Positions 1-7,542 of a stretch of DNA of 64,000 bases are shown here, piece by piece. The notes under the pieces were generated by a model. It saw only the letters and a program-made list of their open reading frames with translations. It searched no databases and had not been told where the DNA came from. Source of the stretch: an uncultured Bacteroidales bacterium (lineage in GTDB: Bacteria; Bacteroidota; Bacteroidia; Bacteroidales; Bacteroidaceae). Location of the stretch: positions 1-64,000 of the forward strand of contig CADCHQ010000013.1 of assembly GCA_902801325.1 (NCBI GenBank), read 5' to 3'. The translations under genes were made by a program, and so were the position numbers. Every line of letters begins with the position of its first letter. Position 1 is the first letter of the stretch.

Positions 1-96
1 ACTGATGATTCCCGGTTTGAGGTTACCTTCCCCGACGGCCGTCAGGAGTTGTGGGACCCAATGCAAGGAATTCTGAAGACTGGGGAACAGAAGTAA
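1..96 (+). CDS. C-terminal end of an unidentified protein (partial)
   Basis: An open frame enters from the left edge and ends at TAA 94-96, giving 31 residues that end in LWDPMQGILKTGEQK. I do not recognise the family. The tail is hydrophilic and shows no membrane segment. The codon usage and GC content match pruA downstream. The gene begins outside the window, so its function cannot be judged. Confidence 0.5.
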   Translation, partial: TDDSRFEVTFPDGRQELWDPMQGILKTGEQK

Positions 97-374
97 ATTT
101 TGTTTAAGGAGATGATTGTCTCGCCATGATTTCGGTCTTCGGCCGAGCAATCTTCGCGCTCTGCCGCTCGGCACTTGTGACGCTTGATTCATTTTTCATT
201 CTTCATTTTTCATTCTTGCTCCGATGCTCTACGCAAGCGTCACTGCTTCGCAGATGCCGAGCGTTTAACTTTTAATTTTTAATTTTTTCGCGTGCGCGTG
301 TACTTTATATGGAATATATTTACTAATTTTACGCTCGATATGACTAAACCTTAAACTTTTAACACGTTATAAAA
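97..374. other. Intergenic, contains a degenerate repeat cassette
   Basis: No gene is seen. The stretch holds direct repeats of TTCATTTTTCATTCTT around 190-214. A copy of the start of the CTTGCTCCG cassette lies at 215-241 (CTTGCTCCG, then CTACGCAAGCGTC-like sequence). Better copies of this cassette lie at 38352-38399 and 47725-47772. I cannot identify a confident promoter for pruA here. Confidence 0.5.
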
Positions 375-2000
375 ATGAGAAACGCAATCATCAATTTCCC
401 ACTGCCGCAGAACGAGCCGGTGAAGGGGTATCTGAAGGGTTCACCCGAGCGGGTGGCTCTGGAAGCTGAGTTGGAACACCAGAAGAACATCGTGGTGGAC
501 ATCCCCATCATCATTGGTGGCAAGGAAATCAGGACGGGCGACACGGGCGAAGTGCGCTGTCCGCACGACCACAAGCATGTGCTGGCTACCTACCATAAGG
601 TGGGGGAGAAGGAGATTCTGCTGGCCATAGATACGGCTATGGAGGCCTGGAAGGAATGGTCGAAGACGGATTGGACTGTGAGAGCTGGCATTGTGATGAA
701 GATGGCCGAACTGTTGGCTACAAAATATCGTCCCATCATGAACGCTGCTTGCATGCTCGGCCAGTCGAAGAACTTCTATCAGGCAGAGATTGACTCGGCC
801 TGCGAGACCATCGACTTCTTCCGCTATAATGTGCATTACGCTTCGAAGATCTATAACATGCAACCCAAGGATGGCGTGGGCAACATCAACCACACGGAAT
901 ATCGTCCGCTGGAGGGCTTTGTGCTGGCTGTGACTCCGTTCAACTTCACATCCATTGCCTCCAACCTGTGCATGACTCCCGTGCTGATGGGCAATGTGGC
1001 TGTTTGGAAACCTTCGACCACTGCGCTGCTTTCGAACTACTACCTGATGCAGCTCTACAAGGAAGCAGGATTGCCCGACGGCGTCATCAACTTCCTGCCG
1101 GGTAGCGGAGCGCTGATAGGCAAGATCTGCACGCAGTCGAAACACTTCGCAGGCATTCACTTCACGGGTAGTACGGCCACCTTCAAGAGCCTCTGGGGAC
1201 AGGCATGCTCGAACCTCGACCGCTATGTTTCCTATCCTCGTCTGGTGGGCGAAACGGGCGGTAAGGACTTCATCTTCGTTCATCCTTCGGCCGACAAGAA
1301 AGCTGTGGCCACAGCTGCCTTCTGCGGAGCTTTCGAGTTCCAGGGACAGAAGTGTTCGGCTGCCAGCCGTATGTACATCCCCAAGAGCCTGTGGCCCGAT
1401 GTGCTTGCCGACATGAAGCGCATGGCTGCAGAAATCAAGATGGGCGACGTGTGTGACCCCATGAACTTCGTGAATGCTGTCATCGACGAGGCTTCGTTCG
1501 ACAAGTGCAAGTCGTACATCGACTTTGCCCGCGAGGCTAAGGACGCCGAAATCGTGCTTGGCGGCAAGTGCGACAAGTCGGTGGGATGGTTCGTAGAGCC
1601 CACGGTCATCGAGACTTCTAATCCTCACTTCAAGTCGATGGAAGAGGAGATCTTTGGTCCCATCATCACCGTTTATCCCTATGACGACGATAAGGTGGAC
1701 GAGACTGCTCGCCTCTGCGACGAGACCTCGCCTTACGGCTTGACAGGTGCTGTCTTTGGCCGCGACCGTCTGGCTGTGGAGAAGATTGCCGACACGCTGG
1801 CTTATGCCGCAGGTAACTTCTACATCAACGACAAGCCCACGGGTGCTGTGGTCGGTATGCAGCCATTCGGTGGCGCTCGTGCCAGTGGTACAAATGACAA
1901 GGCCGGTGGTGAGTTTAACCTCATCCGCTGGATCATCCCGCGCGTCATTAAGGAAACGCTGGTGTCGCCGACGGATTATCGGTATAGTTATATGAAGTGA
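375..2000 (+). CDS. pruA: L-glutamate gamma-semialdehyde (P5C) dehydrogenase
   Basis: 541 residues, the normal length for stand-alone Bacteroidetes P5C dehydrogenase. It is a cytosolic aldehyde-dehydrogenase-fold enzyme that oxidises glutamate semialdehyde/P5C to glutamate with NAD+, the last step of proline and hydroxyproline catabolism. Visible motifs are TPFNFTSIASN (cofactor and substrate pocket), FTGSTATF (nucleotide-binding turn), ETGGKD with the general-base Glu293, and GQKCSAASR with the catalytic Cys327. The C-terminal PFGGARASGTNDKAGG stretch is typical. There is no fused proline dehydrogenase domain. A hydroxyproline dehydratase that makes P5C lies at 18339-20741, so the two could act in sequence although they are not in one operon. 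Confidence 0.96.
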   Translation: MRNAIINFPLPQNEPVKGYLKGSPERVALEAELEHQKNIVVDIPIIIGGKEIRTGDTGEVRCPHDHKHVLATYHKVGEKEILLAIDTAMEAWKEWSKTDWTVRAGIVMKMAELLATKYRPIMNAACMLGQSKNFYQAEIDSACETIDFFRYNVHYASKIYNMQPKDGVGNINHTEYRPLEGFVLAVTPFNFTSIASNLCMTPVLMGNVAVWKPSTTALLSNYYLMQLYKEAGLPDGVINFLPGSGALIGKICTQSKHFAGIHFTGSTATFKSLWGQACSNLDRYVSYPRLVGETGGKDFIFVHPSADKKAVATAAFCGAFEFQGQKCSAASRMYIPKSLWPDVLADMKRMAAEIKMGDVCDPMNFVNAVIDEASFDKCKSYIDFAREAKDAEIVLGGKCDKSVGWFVEPTVIETSNPHFKSMEEEIFGPIITVYPYDDDKVDETARLCDETSPYGLTGAVFGRDRLAVEKIADTLAYAAGNFYINDKPTGAVVGMQPFGGARASGTNDKAGGEFNLIRWIIPRVIKETLVSPTDYRYSYMK

Positions 2001-2272
2001 CGGAGCAGCGAGAGCAGAGCGCAAAAGCGCTCTGCGAATTTGCTTCCGAATGAGCGGACAAAACTTGTTTTAGGACTATTATTCGGGAGCAAATCAAGCA
2101 GAGCCAAACTTGTTTGAGCTATGCCGAGTCGCGACGGAACTCGAAACGAAGTTTCAAGTTAAGCATTAAAAATTTAAGGCTGCGATTAAGCGAGGGCAGT
2201 CGAGAACTTGTTCTCAGAATGCCGAGTGTGAGCAGGCTAGAGGCGCAGCCTCAAAATTGAATAATTGAGGAT
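2001..2272. other. Intergenic with degenerate inverted repeats
   Basis: No coding signal is seen. The DNA is rich in short inverted and direct motifs: GCGCAAAAGCGC around 2020-2031, and GCCGAGT twice around 2122-2128 and 2220-2226. This resembles decayed repeat DNA rather than a structured RNA. I see no convincing promoter or terminator. Confidence 0.4.
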
Positions 2273-3133
2273 ATGAAGAAGTGTTGTATATTAACAAGCC
2301 TATTACTACTAGTATTCGCAAGTTGCCAAAAAGATTCTGCCCCCCTCCCTAACAGGGAGGGGCTGGGGGAGAGTCTTGGTCTCCAGATTCCTGAGTGCAT
2401 TGTCACTTCTGTCCCTGATTCCTTAGGACTCGACTCCTTCTATGTGAAGTATGTCGATGTCAACGGACTGCCTTTGGTGTCATCGTGGCGTGTGCCCGAC
2501 TCCGCCTTTGTGGCAGCTCATCGCACGCTCTATGCCATGACATCAATGTTGGCCCCCGAAGTGCTGCAAGCTATGATAAAGTCGGGGGCAAGGGTGGCCA
2601 TCATGGGCCGATATGAGGGTACTACTGACCTGCCCGAGCATCATTATCTGGTCAACGACACAAGTCTCAACTGGGATCTTCGTGCCCGTGGTTTGGGGGG
2701 AACCATTGATGAACCCCTGACTTCATGTGCCGAGGAGAATGTGCTGGCTTATCAAATTGACAAGTACCATGCTGAGGACATCCTCATCCACGAGTTTGCT
2801 CACGCCATCCATTGCATCGGCATCATTCAGGTCGACACCACCTTCAACGCTCGTTTGCAAGCCCTCTACGAGGCTGCAAAGGGTAGGGGAGACCTCGACG
2901 GCACTTATCGCATTACCGACAAGGAGGAGTACTTTGCCGAGGCCGTGCAGGACTGGTTTAATGTGAATGCCGAGATGCCCCACACTGATGGGAAGCACAA
3001 CTGGGTGAACACGCGAGAGGAATTGCGAGAGTTCGACCCAGACCTCTATCAGTTGCTCTCAGAGTACTTCCCCGAAACCAATCTGCAAATCAGTAAACAT
3101 AAGAAAATAAATCTGTACGGACCTACCCAATAA
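2273..3133 (+). CDS. Zincin-like metallopeptidase lipoprotein
   Basis: 286 residues. The N-terminus has a lipoprotein signal (basic start, Leu-rich core, VFASC lipobox with Cys at about residue 18), so it is probably membrane-anchored. His173-Glu-Phe-Ala-His177 is an HExxH zinc site, and EEYFAEAVQDWF about 45 residues later supplies the usual third ligand Glu. That spacing and the xEEYFAE motif recall the ATLF/PPEP-like gluzincins, but family membership is inferred. Oddly, residues about 24-34 (PLPNREGLGES) are encoded by a GC-rich palindromic element that also occurs elsewhere in this window. It lies just after the lipobox, in what is probably a flexible tether. The substrate is unknown. Confidence 0.75.
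   Translation: MKKCCILTSLLLLVFASCQKDSAPLPNREGLGESLGLQIPECIVTSVPDSLGLDSFYVKYVDVNGLPLVSSWRVPDSAFVAAHRTLYAMTSMLAPEVLQAMIKSGARVAIMGRYEGTTDLPEHHYLVNDTSLNWDLRARGLGGTIDEPLTSCAEENVLAYQIDKYHAEDILIHEFAHAIHCIGIIQVDTTFNARLQALYEAAKGRGDLDGTYRITDKEEYFAEAVQDWFNVNAEMPHTDGKHNWVNTREELREFDPDLYQLLSEYFPETNLQISKHKKINLYGPTQ
2342..2375 (+). repeat. Palindromic element copy 1 (inside a lipoprotein gene)
   Basis: CCCCTCCCT (2342-2350), AAC, AGGGAGGGG (2354-2362) form a perfect 9-bp inverted repeat. A G-rich tail follows, ending GGGGGAGAGTC at 2375. The element keeps the reading frame of the host gene. The reverse complement of copy 2 (3136-3168) is nearly identical over the whole length. Confidence 0.85.
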
Positions 3134-3135
3134 AA

Positions 3136-3168
3136 GACTCTCCCCCTGCCCCTCCCTGAAGGGAGGGG
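3136..3168 (-). repeat. Palindromic element copy 2 (behind a stop codon)
   Basis: It begins GACTCTCCCCC and continues into CCCCTCCCT (3149-3157), GA, AGGGAGGGG (3160-3168). Orientation is opposite to copy 1. It starts two bases after the TAA (3131-3133) of the metallopeptidase gene and lies directly in front of the DUF559 gene. A further GA-rich tail runs to about 3188. Confidence 0.85.
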
Positions 3169-3196
3169 AGAGGATAGGGGAAGAGGGTGATTTGTT

Positions 3197-3565
3197 ATGA
3201 GCTATAAGACTGCTTCGCCTGATAGATACGCATTGTTGAAAGACTTTGCAAGGGAGAACCGAAAGAATGCTACACTCGCGGAGGATGTGTTGTGGAAACA
3301 TTTGCGTAAAAACGATTTTGGCATAAAATTCTTACGGCAGCATGTTATAGGAGATTATATAGTAGATTTTGTTTCGCGTGAGCAAGGGCTTGTAATAGAG
3401 GTGGATGGTGGCTATCACTCAGAACCACGACAGCAGGAGGATGACCAACAGAGGGAGCAAGACCTGCAAAGGATGGGGTATCATGTGATGCGTTTCAGAA
3501 ACGAAGAGGTGCTATTTGATATTGATAACGTATTGGAAAAAATAAGGTTATATTACGATGAATAA
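3197..3565 (+). CDS. DUF559 / Vsr-like endonuclease-domain protein
   Basis: 122 residues, a single DUF559 domain of the PD-(D/E)XK superfamily, related to very-short-patch repair nucleases. Visible features are the N-terminal ARENRKNATLAEDVLWKHLR helix, then GIKFLRQHVIGDYIVDFVS with the conserved Asp, VIEVDGGYH with the acidic pair of the core strand, and a final GYHVMRFRNEEV strand. No partner domain is fused. Palindromic element copies lie on both sides: copy 2 ends 28 bp upstream of the start, and copy 3 begins 25 bp past the stop, inside the next gene. The 3' end overlaps the annotated pepP start by 8 bp. The biological role of this family is not established; DNA cleavage or nicking is inferred. 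Confidence 0.85.
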   Translation: MSYKTASPDRYALLKDFARENRKNATLAEDVLWKHLRKNDFGIKFLRQHVIGDYIVDFVSREQGLVIEVDGGYHSEPRQQEDDQQREQDLQRMGYHVMRFRNEEVLFDIDNVLEKIRLYYDE

Positions 3566-5006
3566 CATACAATCTGGAGAGGTATCTGCTTCCCTCCCTC
3601 GCAGGGAGGGATTGAGGGTGAGTCCGCTGTCATACGAGCGCCGTCGTCAGCAATTGAAGAAGGATGTGGGAAGTGGCATACTGCTCTTCCTCGGAAATAT
3701 GGAGGTGGGCATGAACTATGCCGACAACACCTACCGCTTCCGTCAAGACTCGTCGTTCCTCTACTTTTTTGGTCTCGACTACGCCGCTCTGGTTGCAGTC
3801 ATCGATATCGACGAAGACCGTGAAATAGTGTTCGGTAACGAACTCACCATCGACGACATCGTGTGGACGGGAACGCAACCCACCCTGCACGATAAGTGCG
3901 AGGCTATGGGCATCAAGGACAGTCGTCCCATGAAGGAACTGAAGACCTACCTCGACCAGGCACGCAAGCGTGGGCAGCACATCCACTTCCTGCCGCCTTA
4001 CCGAGGCGACCATCAGATATGGTTGTGGGAACTGCTCGGACTAAATCCTGCCGAACAGAGCATCAGCGTGTCGCAACGCTTCGTAAAGGCCATCGTGCGC
4101 CAACGCATATACAAGGACGACGAGGAGATTGCTATTATCGAGGAGGCCGTAAATATAAGCACGCAGATGCACTTGGCCGCCTATCGCAAGGTGCGTCCCG
4201 GCATTCATGAGGCCGAGGTGGCAGCCGCTGTGGAAGAAGTGGCTTGCAAGGGAGGCAACACGCTGGCATTCCCCACCATAGCCACCGTAAAAGGTCAGGT
4301 GCTGCATAATCATGGTTTCATTCACACCCTGCAGGAGGGCGACATCTTCCTCCTCGATGCTGGAGCAGAGACAAACATGCACTATGCCGGCGACCTCTCA
4401 TCCTCGATGCCTGTTGGTGAACGCTTTACCGAGAGGCAGGAGACCATCTACAACATCCACCTCGATAGTTTCCGTGCGGCAGTCGACGTGCTCCGTCCTG
4501 GCGTACCCTTCCGTGAGGCACATCTGGCTGCAGCCACCAAGATTTGTGAGGGCATGAAAGGACTGGGACTGATGAAGGGCGACCCCGTAGAAGCCGCTCA
4601 CATCGGTGCGTATGCGCTTTTCTTCCCTTGTGGACTAGGTCACATGATGGGACTCGATGTGCATAATATGGAGAATCTGGGTGAGGAGTATGTAGGGTAC
4701 AACGAAGGCGAGGCAAAGAGCACTCAGTTTGGCTTCAAATCCCTCCGTCTGGCCCGTCCGCTCGAACCCGGTTTCGTGTTCACCGTTGAGCCAGGCATCT
4801 ATTTCATCCCCGAACTTATCGACAAGTGGGAGGCCGAACATCAGTTTACCGACTTCATCAACTACGACAAATTAGGTCCTTGGCGCGATTTCACAGGTCT
4901 GCGCAACGAACTCGACTATGTCATCACACGGGACGGCGTGCGCCAGTTAGGCACCATCAAGAAACCTATGACACTGGAGGAAGTGTACGCCGCAAAGAAT
5001 ATGTAA
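3558..5006 (+). CDS. pepP: Xaa-Pro aminopeptidase (M24B)
   Basis: 482 residues from the first ATG. It is a pita-bread-fold dimetal peptidase that removes N-terminal residues before proline. Metal ligands are visible as Asp267 (FLLDAG), Asp279 (YAGDLSS), His362 (GLGHMMG), Glu411 (FTVEPGIYF) and Glu451 (GLRNELDYV). The N-terminal domain (SYERRRQQLKKDVGSG onward) is typical of the family, but about 20 residues precede it. These include SASLPRREGLRVS, encoded by palindromic element copy 3. The true start could therefore be GTG 3618, with the AGGGAGG arm of the element serving as its Shine-Dalgarno-like sequence. If so, the element supplied the initiation region rather than protein. Confidence 0.93.
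   Translation: MNNIQSGEVSASLPRREGLRVSPLSYERRRQQLKKDVGSGILLFLGNMEVGMNYADNTYRFRQDSSFLYFFGLDYAALVAVIDIDEDREIVFGNELTIDDIVWTGTQPTLHDKCEAMGIKDSRPMKELKTYLDQARKRGQHIHFLPPYRGDHQIWLWELLGLNPAEQSISVSQRFVKAIVRQRIYKDDEEIAIIEEAVNISTQMHLAAYRKVRPGIHEAEVAAAVEEVACKGGNTLAFPTIATVKGQVLHNHGFIHTLQEGDIFLLDAGAETNMHYAGDLSSSMPVGERFTERQETIYNIHLDSFRAAVDVLRPGVPFREAHLAAATKICEGMKGLGLMKGDPVEAAHIGAYALFFPCGLGHMMGLDVHNMENLGEEYVGYNEGEAKSTQFGFKSLRLARPLEPGFVFTVEPGIYFIPELIDKWEAEHQFTDFINYDKLGPWRDFTGLRNELDYVITRDGVRQLGTIKKPMTLEEVYAAKNM
3591..3624 (+). repeat. Palindromic element copy 3 (5' end of pepP)
   Basis: TCCCTCCCT (3591-3599), CGC, AGGGAGGGA (3603-3611) form a perfect 9-bp inverted repeat. The tail ends GGGTGAGTC at 3624. It has the same orientation and the same codon phase as copy 1: both read S-A-x-L-P-x-R-E-G-L. 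Confidence 0.85.
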
Positions 5007-5007
5007 C

Positions 5008-7215
5008 ATGCAAACTGAGCGTAAAGGCATCAGGCAAGCAATCAGCAAGAATGGCAGGCGGTCAGGACTGGTAATCATCATCCTTGCAGCCATCGTTCTG
5101 GAGGCCATATCCGCCTTTCAGTATTACTACACTCGTGGTATGCTGGAGCGCAATCTGGAGGCACAGATGCTGATTACGTTGCAGGTGTCGGCGCAACGCA
5201 TGGACGGCATCATGCGAGAGACTGCGGGAGTGTCGTATAACCAACTTTGGCACGCACAGCAGCATTTGGACGATGCTGACTATATGGCGACGTTGGTTCG
5301 CAATATGGTGATGACCGATAACGACAAGATAGTGGGTGCAGCCGTAGCCTTCCGCCCTAACTATTTTCCTGACAAGGGCCGATGGTATGAGCCATACGCC
5401 CGTAGGGAAGGCGATTCTATCGTTGTACGTCAGATAGGTTCTGCTCAGCACGACTATTTTTCGCTGGAGTTTTATCAGACTTGCATCAAAGGTGACACGC
5501 TCAAATGGAGTACGCCCTATATCGATAACGAGGGCGCTCAAGATACCGTCTCCACTTATGGTTTGCCTTTGCGAGACAAACAAGGTGAGCCCATAGGCGT
5601 AATGGGTATTGATGTATCTACGGAATGGATAAGAGATATGCTGAGACAAATCCGTCAGCATCCGTCGAGTTTCAGCATCGTGCTTTCGAATGAAGGCAAC
5701 CTGATATCCACACCAGACGATAGTCTGTGCAGCCACGAACAGGCAGAAAAGATTGCCCGGATGGTCAACGATAGCACGGTGAAGAAGGAACTTAAGTCCA
5801 ATGGGCGTGTGACAAGCTTTAAGTTCTATGATGAGGAGAAAGGCCGTGCGGCACGCGTGTATTATGCCAGGAAACGTTTAGAGCCGAAATGGTGGTTGGT
5901 GAAGGTGTGCTATGACGACGAGGCATTTGGCGAACTGAAAAAGATGCGAAAGACCACCATGTGGATGTCGTTGGCCGGTTTGCTCGTGTTAGGACTCATC
6001 ATCCAACTCTTTGCTCGCAACGACCGCAAGATGCAGACGAGTCTGATGAAACAACAACGCATCGATGGCGAACTGAAGATAGCCAAAGACATACAGACGC
6101 AAATGCAGCCACGTGAAAGTAGCATTGTACACAACGACGTGAAACTGCACGGCTCACAAATTCCGGCACGCGAAGTGGGAGGCGACTTGTACGATTTCTT
6201 CATCCGTGACGAGAAACTCTTCTTCTGCATAGGTGATGTGAGCGGAAAGGGTATTCCTGCCGCATTCATTATGGCAGTTTCTCAGTCACTATTCCACAAT
6301 ATAGCCTCGCGTGAAAGCAACCCTGAGCACATCATGAACCGCCTTAACGCAACGGCTTGTCGCAATAACGAGTCGAACATGTTTGCCACTTTGTTCATCG
6401 GCGTTCTCGACCTGCCGACAGGCCATTTGCGCTATTGTAATGCCGGGCATGAAGTTCCGATACTCTTCGACCAAACGCCAGAAACCATCGATGTGAAATC
6501 CAACATTCCTATCGGACTGTTTAGTGATTTCAAATATGAGATGCAGGAGACGGTCATGCCTTCTGGTTCGACACTTTTCCTCTATACCGACGGACTGACA
6601 GAGGCCAGAAACAAGCAGCGACAGCAGTTCGGAATGGAACGAGTAAGACAATTGGTGGCACGCTACGGCACACGGAGTCCGAAGGAGATGATAGATATGA
6701 CCATTGCCGAAGTGGAGAAATTCTCAGAGCATACCGAACAGGGCGATGACCTGACTCTGCTGGTCATTAACTATACGCCAATGGTGGAGGAGATAGTGCT
6801 CGATGAAGAACTGACGCTGGCCAATGATGTGAAAGAAGTGACCAAGATGAACACTTTCATCAAGGACGTTTTGGCACATTTGAACATCGACAAGTCATTG
6901 GTTTCGAAAATGCGACTGGCTTTGGAGGAGGCTGTAGTCAATGTGATTGAATATGCCTATCCGGCTGGTAGAAAGGGTGATGTCAATATTTGTGTAACGC
7001 ATGATGGAAAGCGTTTGAGGTTCATCATAACCGACTCTGGCATAGCCTTTAATCCCACAGAAGCCTCGTCTGCCGACACAACGCTCTCTGCCGAAGAGCG
7101 TCCCGTAGGCGGACTGGGTATACATCTCATGCGACAATTGATGGATTCTGTCAACTATGAGCGTATCAACGGAAAGAACGTACTGACCCTGACAAAGAAC
7201 ATTAGCATAGAATAA
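5008..7215 (+). CDS. Membrane sensor with SpoIIE phosphatase and HATPase domains
   Basis: 735 residues. A first membrane helix at about 21-41 and a second at about 326-343 (WMSLAGLLVLGLIIQ) enclose a roughly 280-residue periplasmic region that looks like a dCache sensor. Next comes a PP2C/SpoIIE phosphatase domain (about 380-595) with the metal-binding acidic motifs GGDLYDF, GDVSGKG, YTDGLTEA and QGDDLTLL. The last 125 residues are an RsbW-type HATPase: EEAVVNVIEYAYP is the N box and DSGIAFNP the G1 box. Phosphatase (RsbU-like) and kinase (RsbW-like) activities are therefore on one chain. The substrate is almost certainly the STAS protein encoded 19 bp downstream. The ATG follows the pepP stop by one base. 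Confidence 0.93.
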   Translation: MQTERKGIRQAISKNGRRSGLVIIILAAIVLEAISAFQYYYTRGMLERNLEAQMLITLQVSAQRMDGIMRETAGVSYNQLWHAQQHLDDADYMATLVRNMVMTDNDKIVGAAVAFRPNYFPDKGRWYEPYARREGDSIVVRQIGSAQHDYFSLEFYQTCIKGDTLKWSTPYIDNEGAQDTVSTYGLPLRDKQGEPIGVMGIDVSTEWIRDMLRQIRQHPSSFSIVLSNEGNLISTPDDSLCSHEQAEKIARMVNDSTVKKELKSNGRVTSFKFYDEEKGRAARVYYARKRLEPKWWLVKVCYDDEAFGELKKMRKTTMWMSLAGLLVLGLIIQLFARNDRKMQTSLMKQQRIDGELKIAKDIQTQMQPRESSIVHNDVKLHGSQIPAREVGGDLYDFFIRDEKLFFCIGDVSGKGIPAAFIMAVSQSLFHNIASRESNPEHIMNRLNATACRNNESNMFATLFIGVLDLPTGHLRYCNAGHEVPILFDQTPETIDVKSNIPIGLFSDFKYEMQETVMPSGSTLFLYTDGLTEARNKQRQQFGMERVRQLVARYGTRSPKEMIDMTIAEVEKFSEHTEQGDDLTLLVINYTPMVEEIVLDEELTLANDVKEVTKMNTFIKDVLAHLNIDKSLVSKMRLALEEAVVNVIEYAYPAGRKGDVNICVTHDGKRLRFIITDSGIAFNPTEASSADTTLSAEERPVGGLGIHLMRQLMDSVNYERINGKNVLTLTKNISIE

Positions 7216-7234
7216 TCAATAAATACAGATTAAC

Positions 7235-7537
7235 ATGAAAACAACTATTGAAGAACTAGCGGACAAGTTCCTTGTGACCTTCGAGGGAGAACTCGATACG
7301 ACAGCCGCTACAGAAGTGAATGAGAAGCTGCAACCACTCTACACCGCCAACGGAAAGAGTGTGCACATCGATTGCACGAAACTGGAGTATATCGCATCAA
7401 GTGGCCTGCGCATCCTCATCAGCATTCTGAAGGGCGCTAAGAGTGGTGGAAGTAAGGTCGTGCTCAAAAACCTGAACGACGACATCAAGGAAGTGTTCAA
7501 ATTGACGGGTTTCATCAATCTTTTTGATATAGAGTAA
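7235..7537 (+). CDS. STAS-domain anti-sigma-factor-antagonist-like protein
   Basis: 100 residues, a single STAS domain. The phosphorylation loop DCTKLEYIASSGLRIL contains Ser55 and Ser56, one of which is the expected phospho-acceptor. In partner-switch systems the kinase phosphorylates this serine and the SpoIIE phosphatase removes it. Both enzymes are fused in the gene immediately upstream. No separate anti-sigma factor is visible here, so the downstream target is unknown. The gene ends 5 bp before the next start, so the genes are probably co-transcribed. Confidence 0.93.
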   Translation: MKTTIEELADKFLVTFEGELDTTAATEVNEKLQPLYTANGKSVHIDCTKLEYIASSGLRILISILKGAKSGGSKVVLKNLNDDIKEVFKLTGFINLFDIE

Positions 7538-7542
7538 TTTCC

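Noticed and set aside
441..2024. Long open frame of 527 codons antisense to pruA
   Set aside because: Codon-phase shadow of a GC-biased gene; no motif, and the sense frame is an unmistakable dehydrogenase.
3136..3188. Element copy 2 as a simple intrinsic terminator
   Set aside because: It has a strong stem but no T run, and near-identical sequence occurs inside coding regions, so a repeat-family explanation fits better. Termination by it is not excluded.
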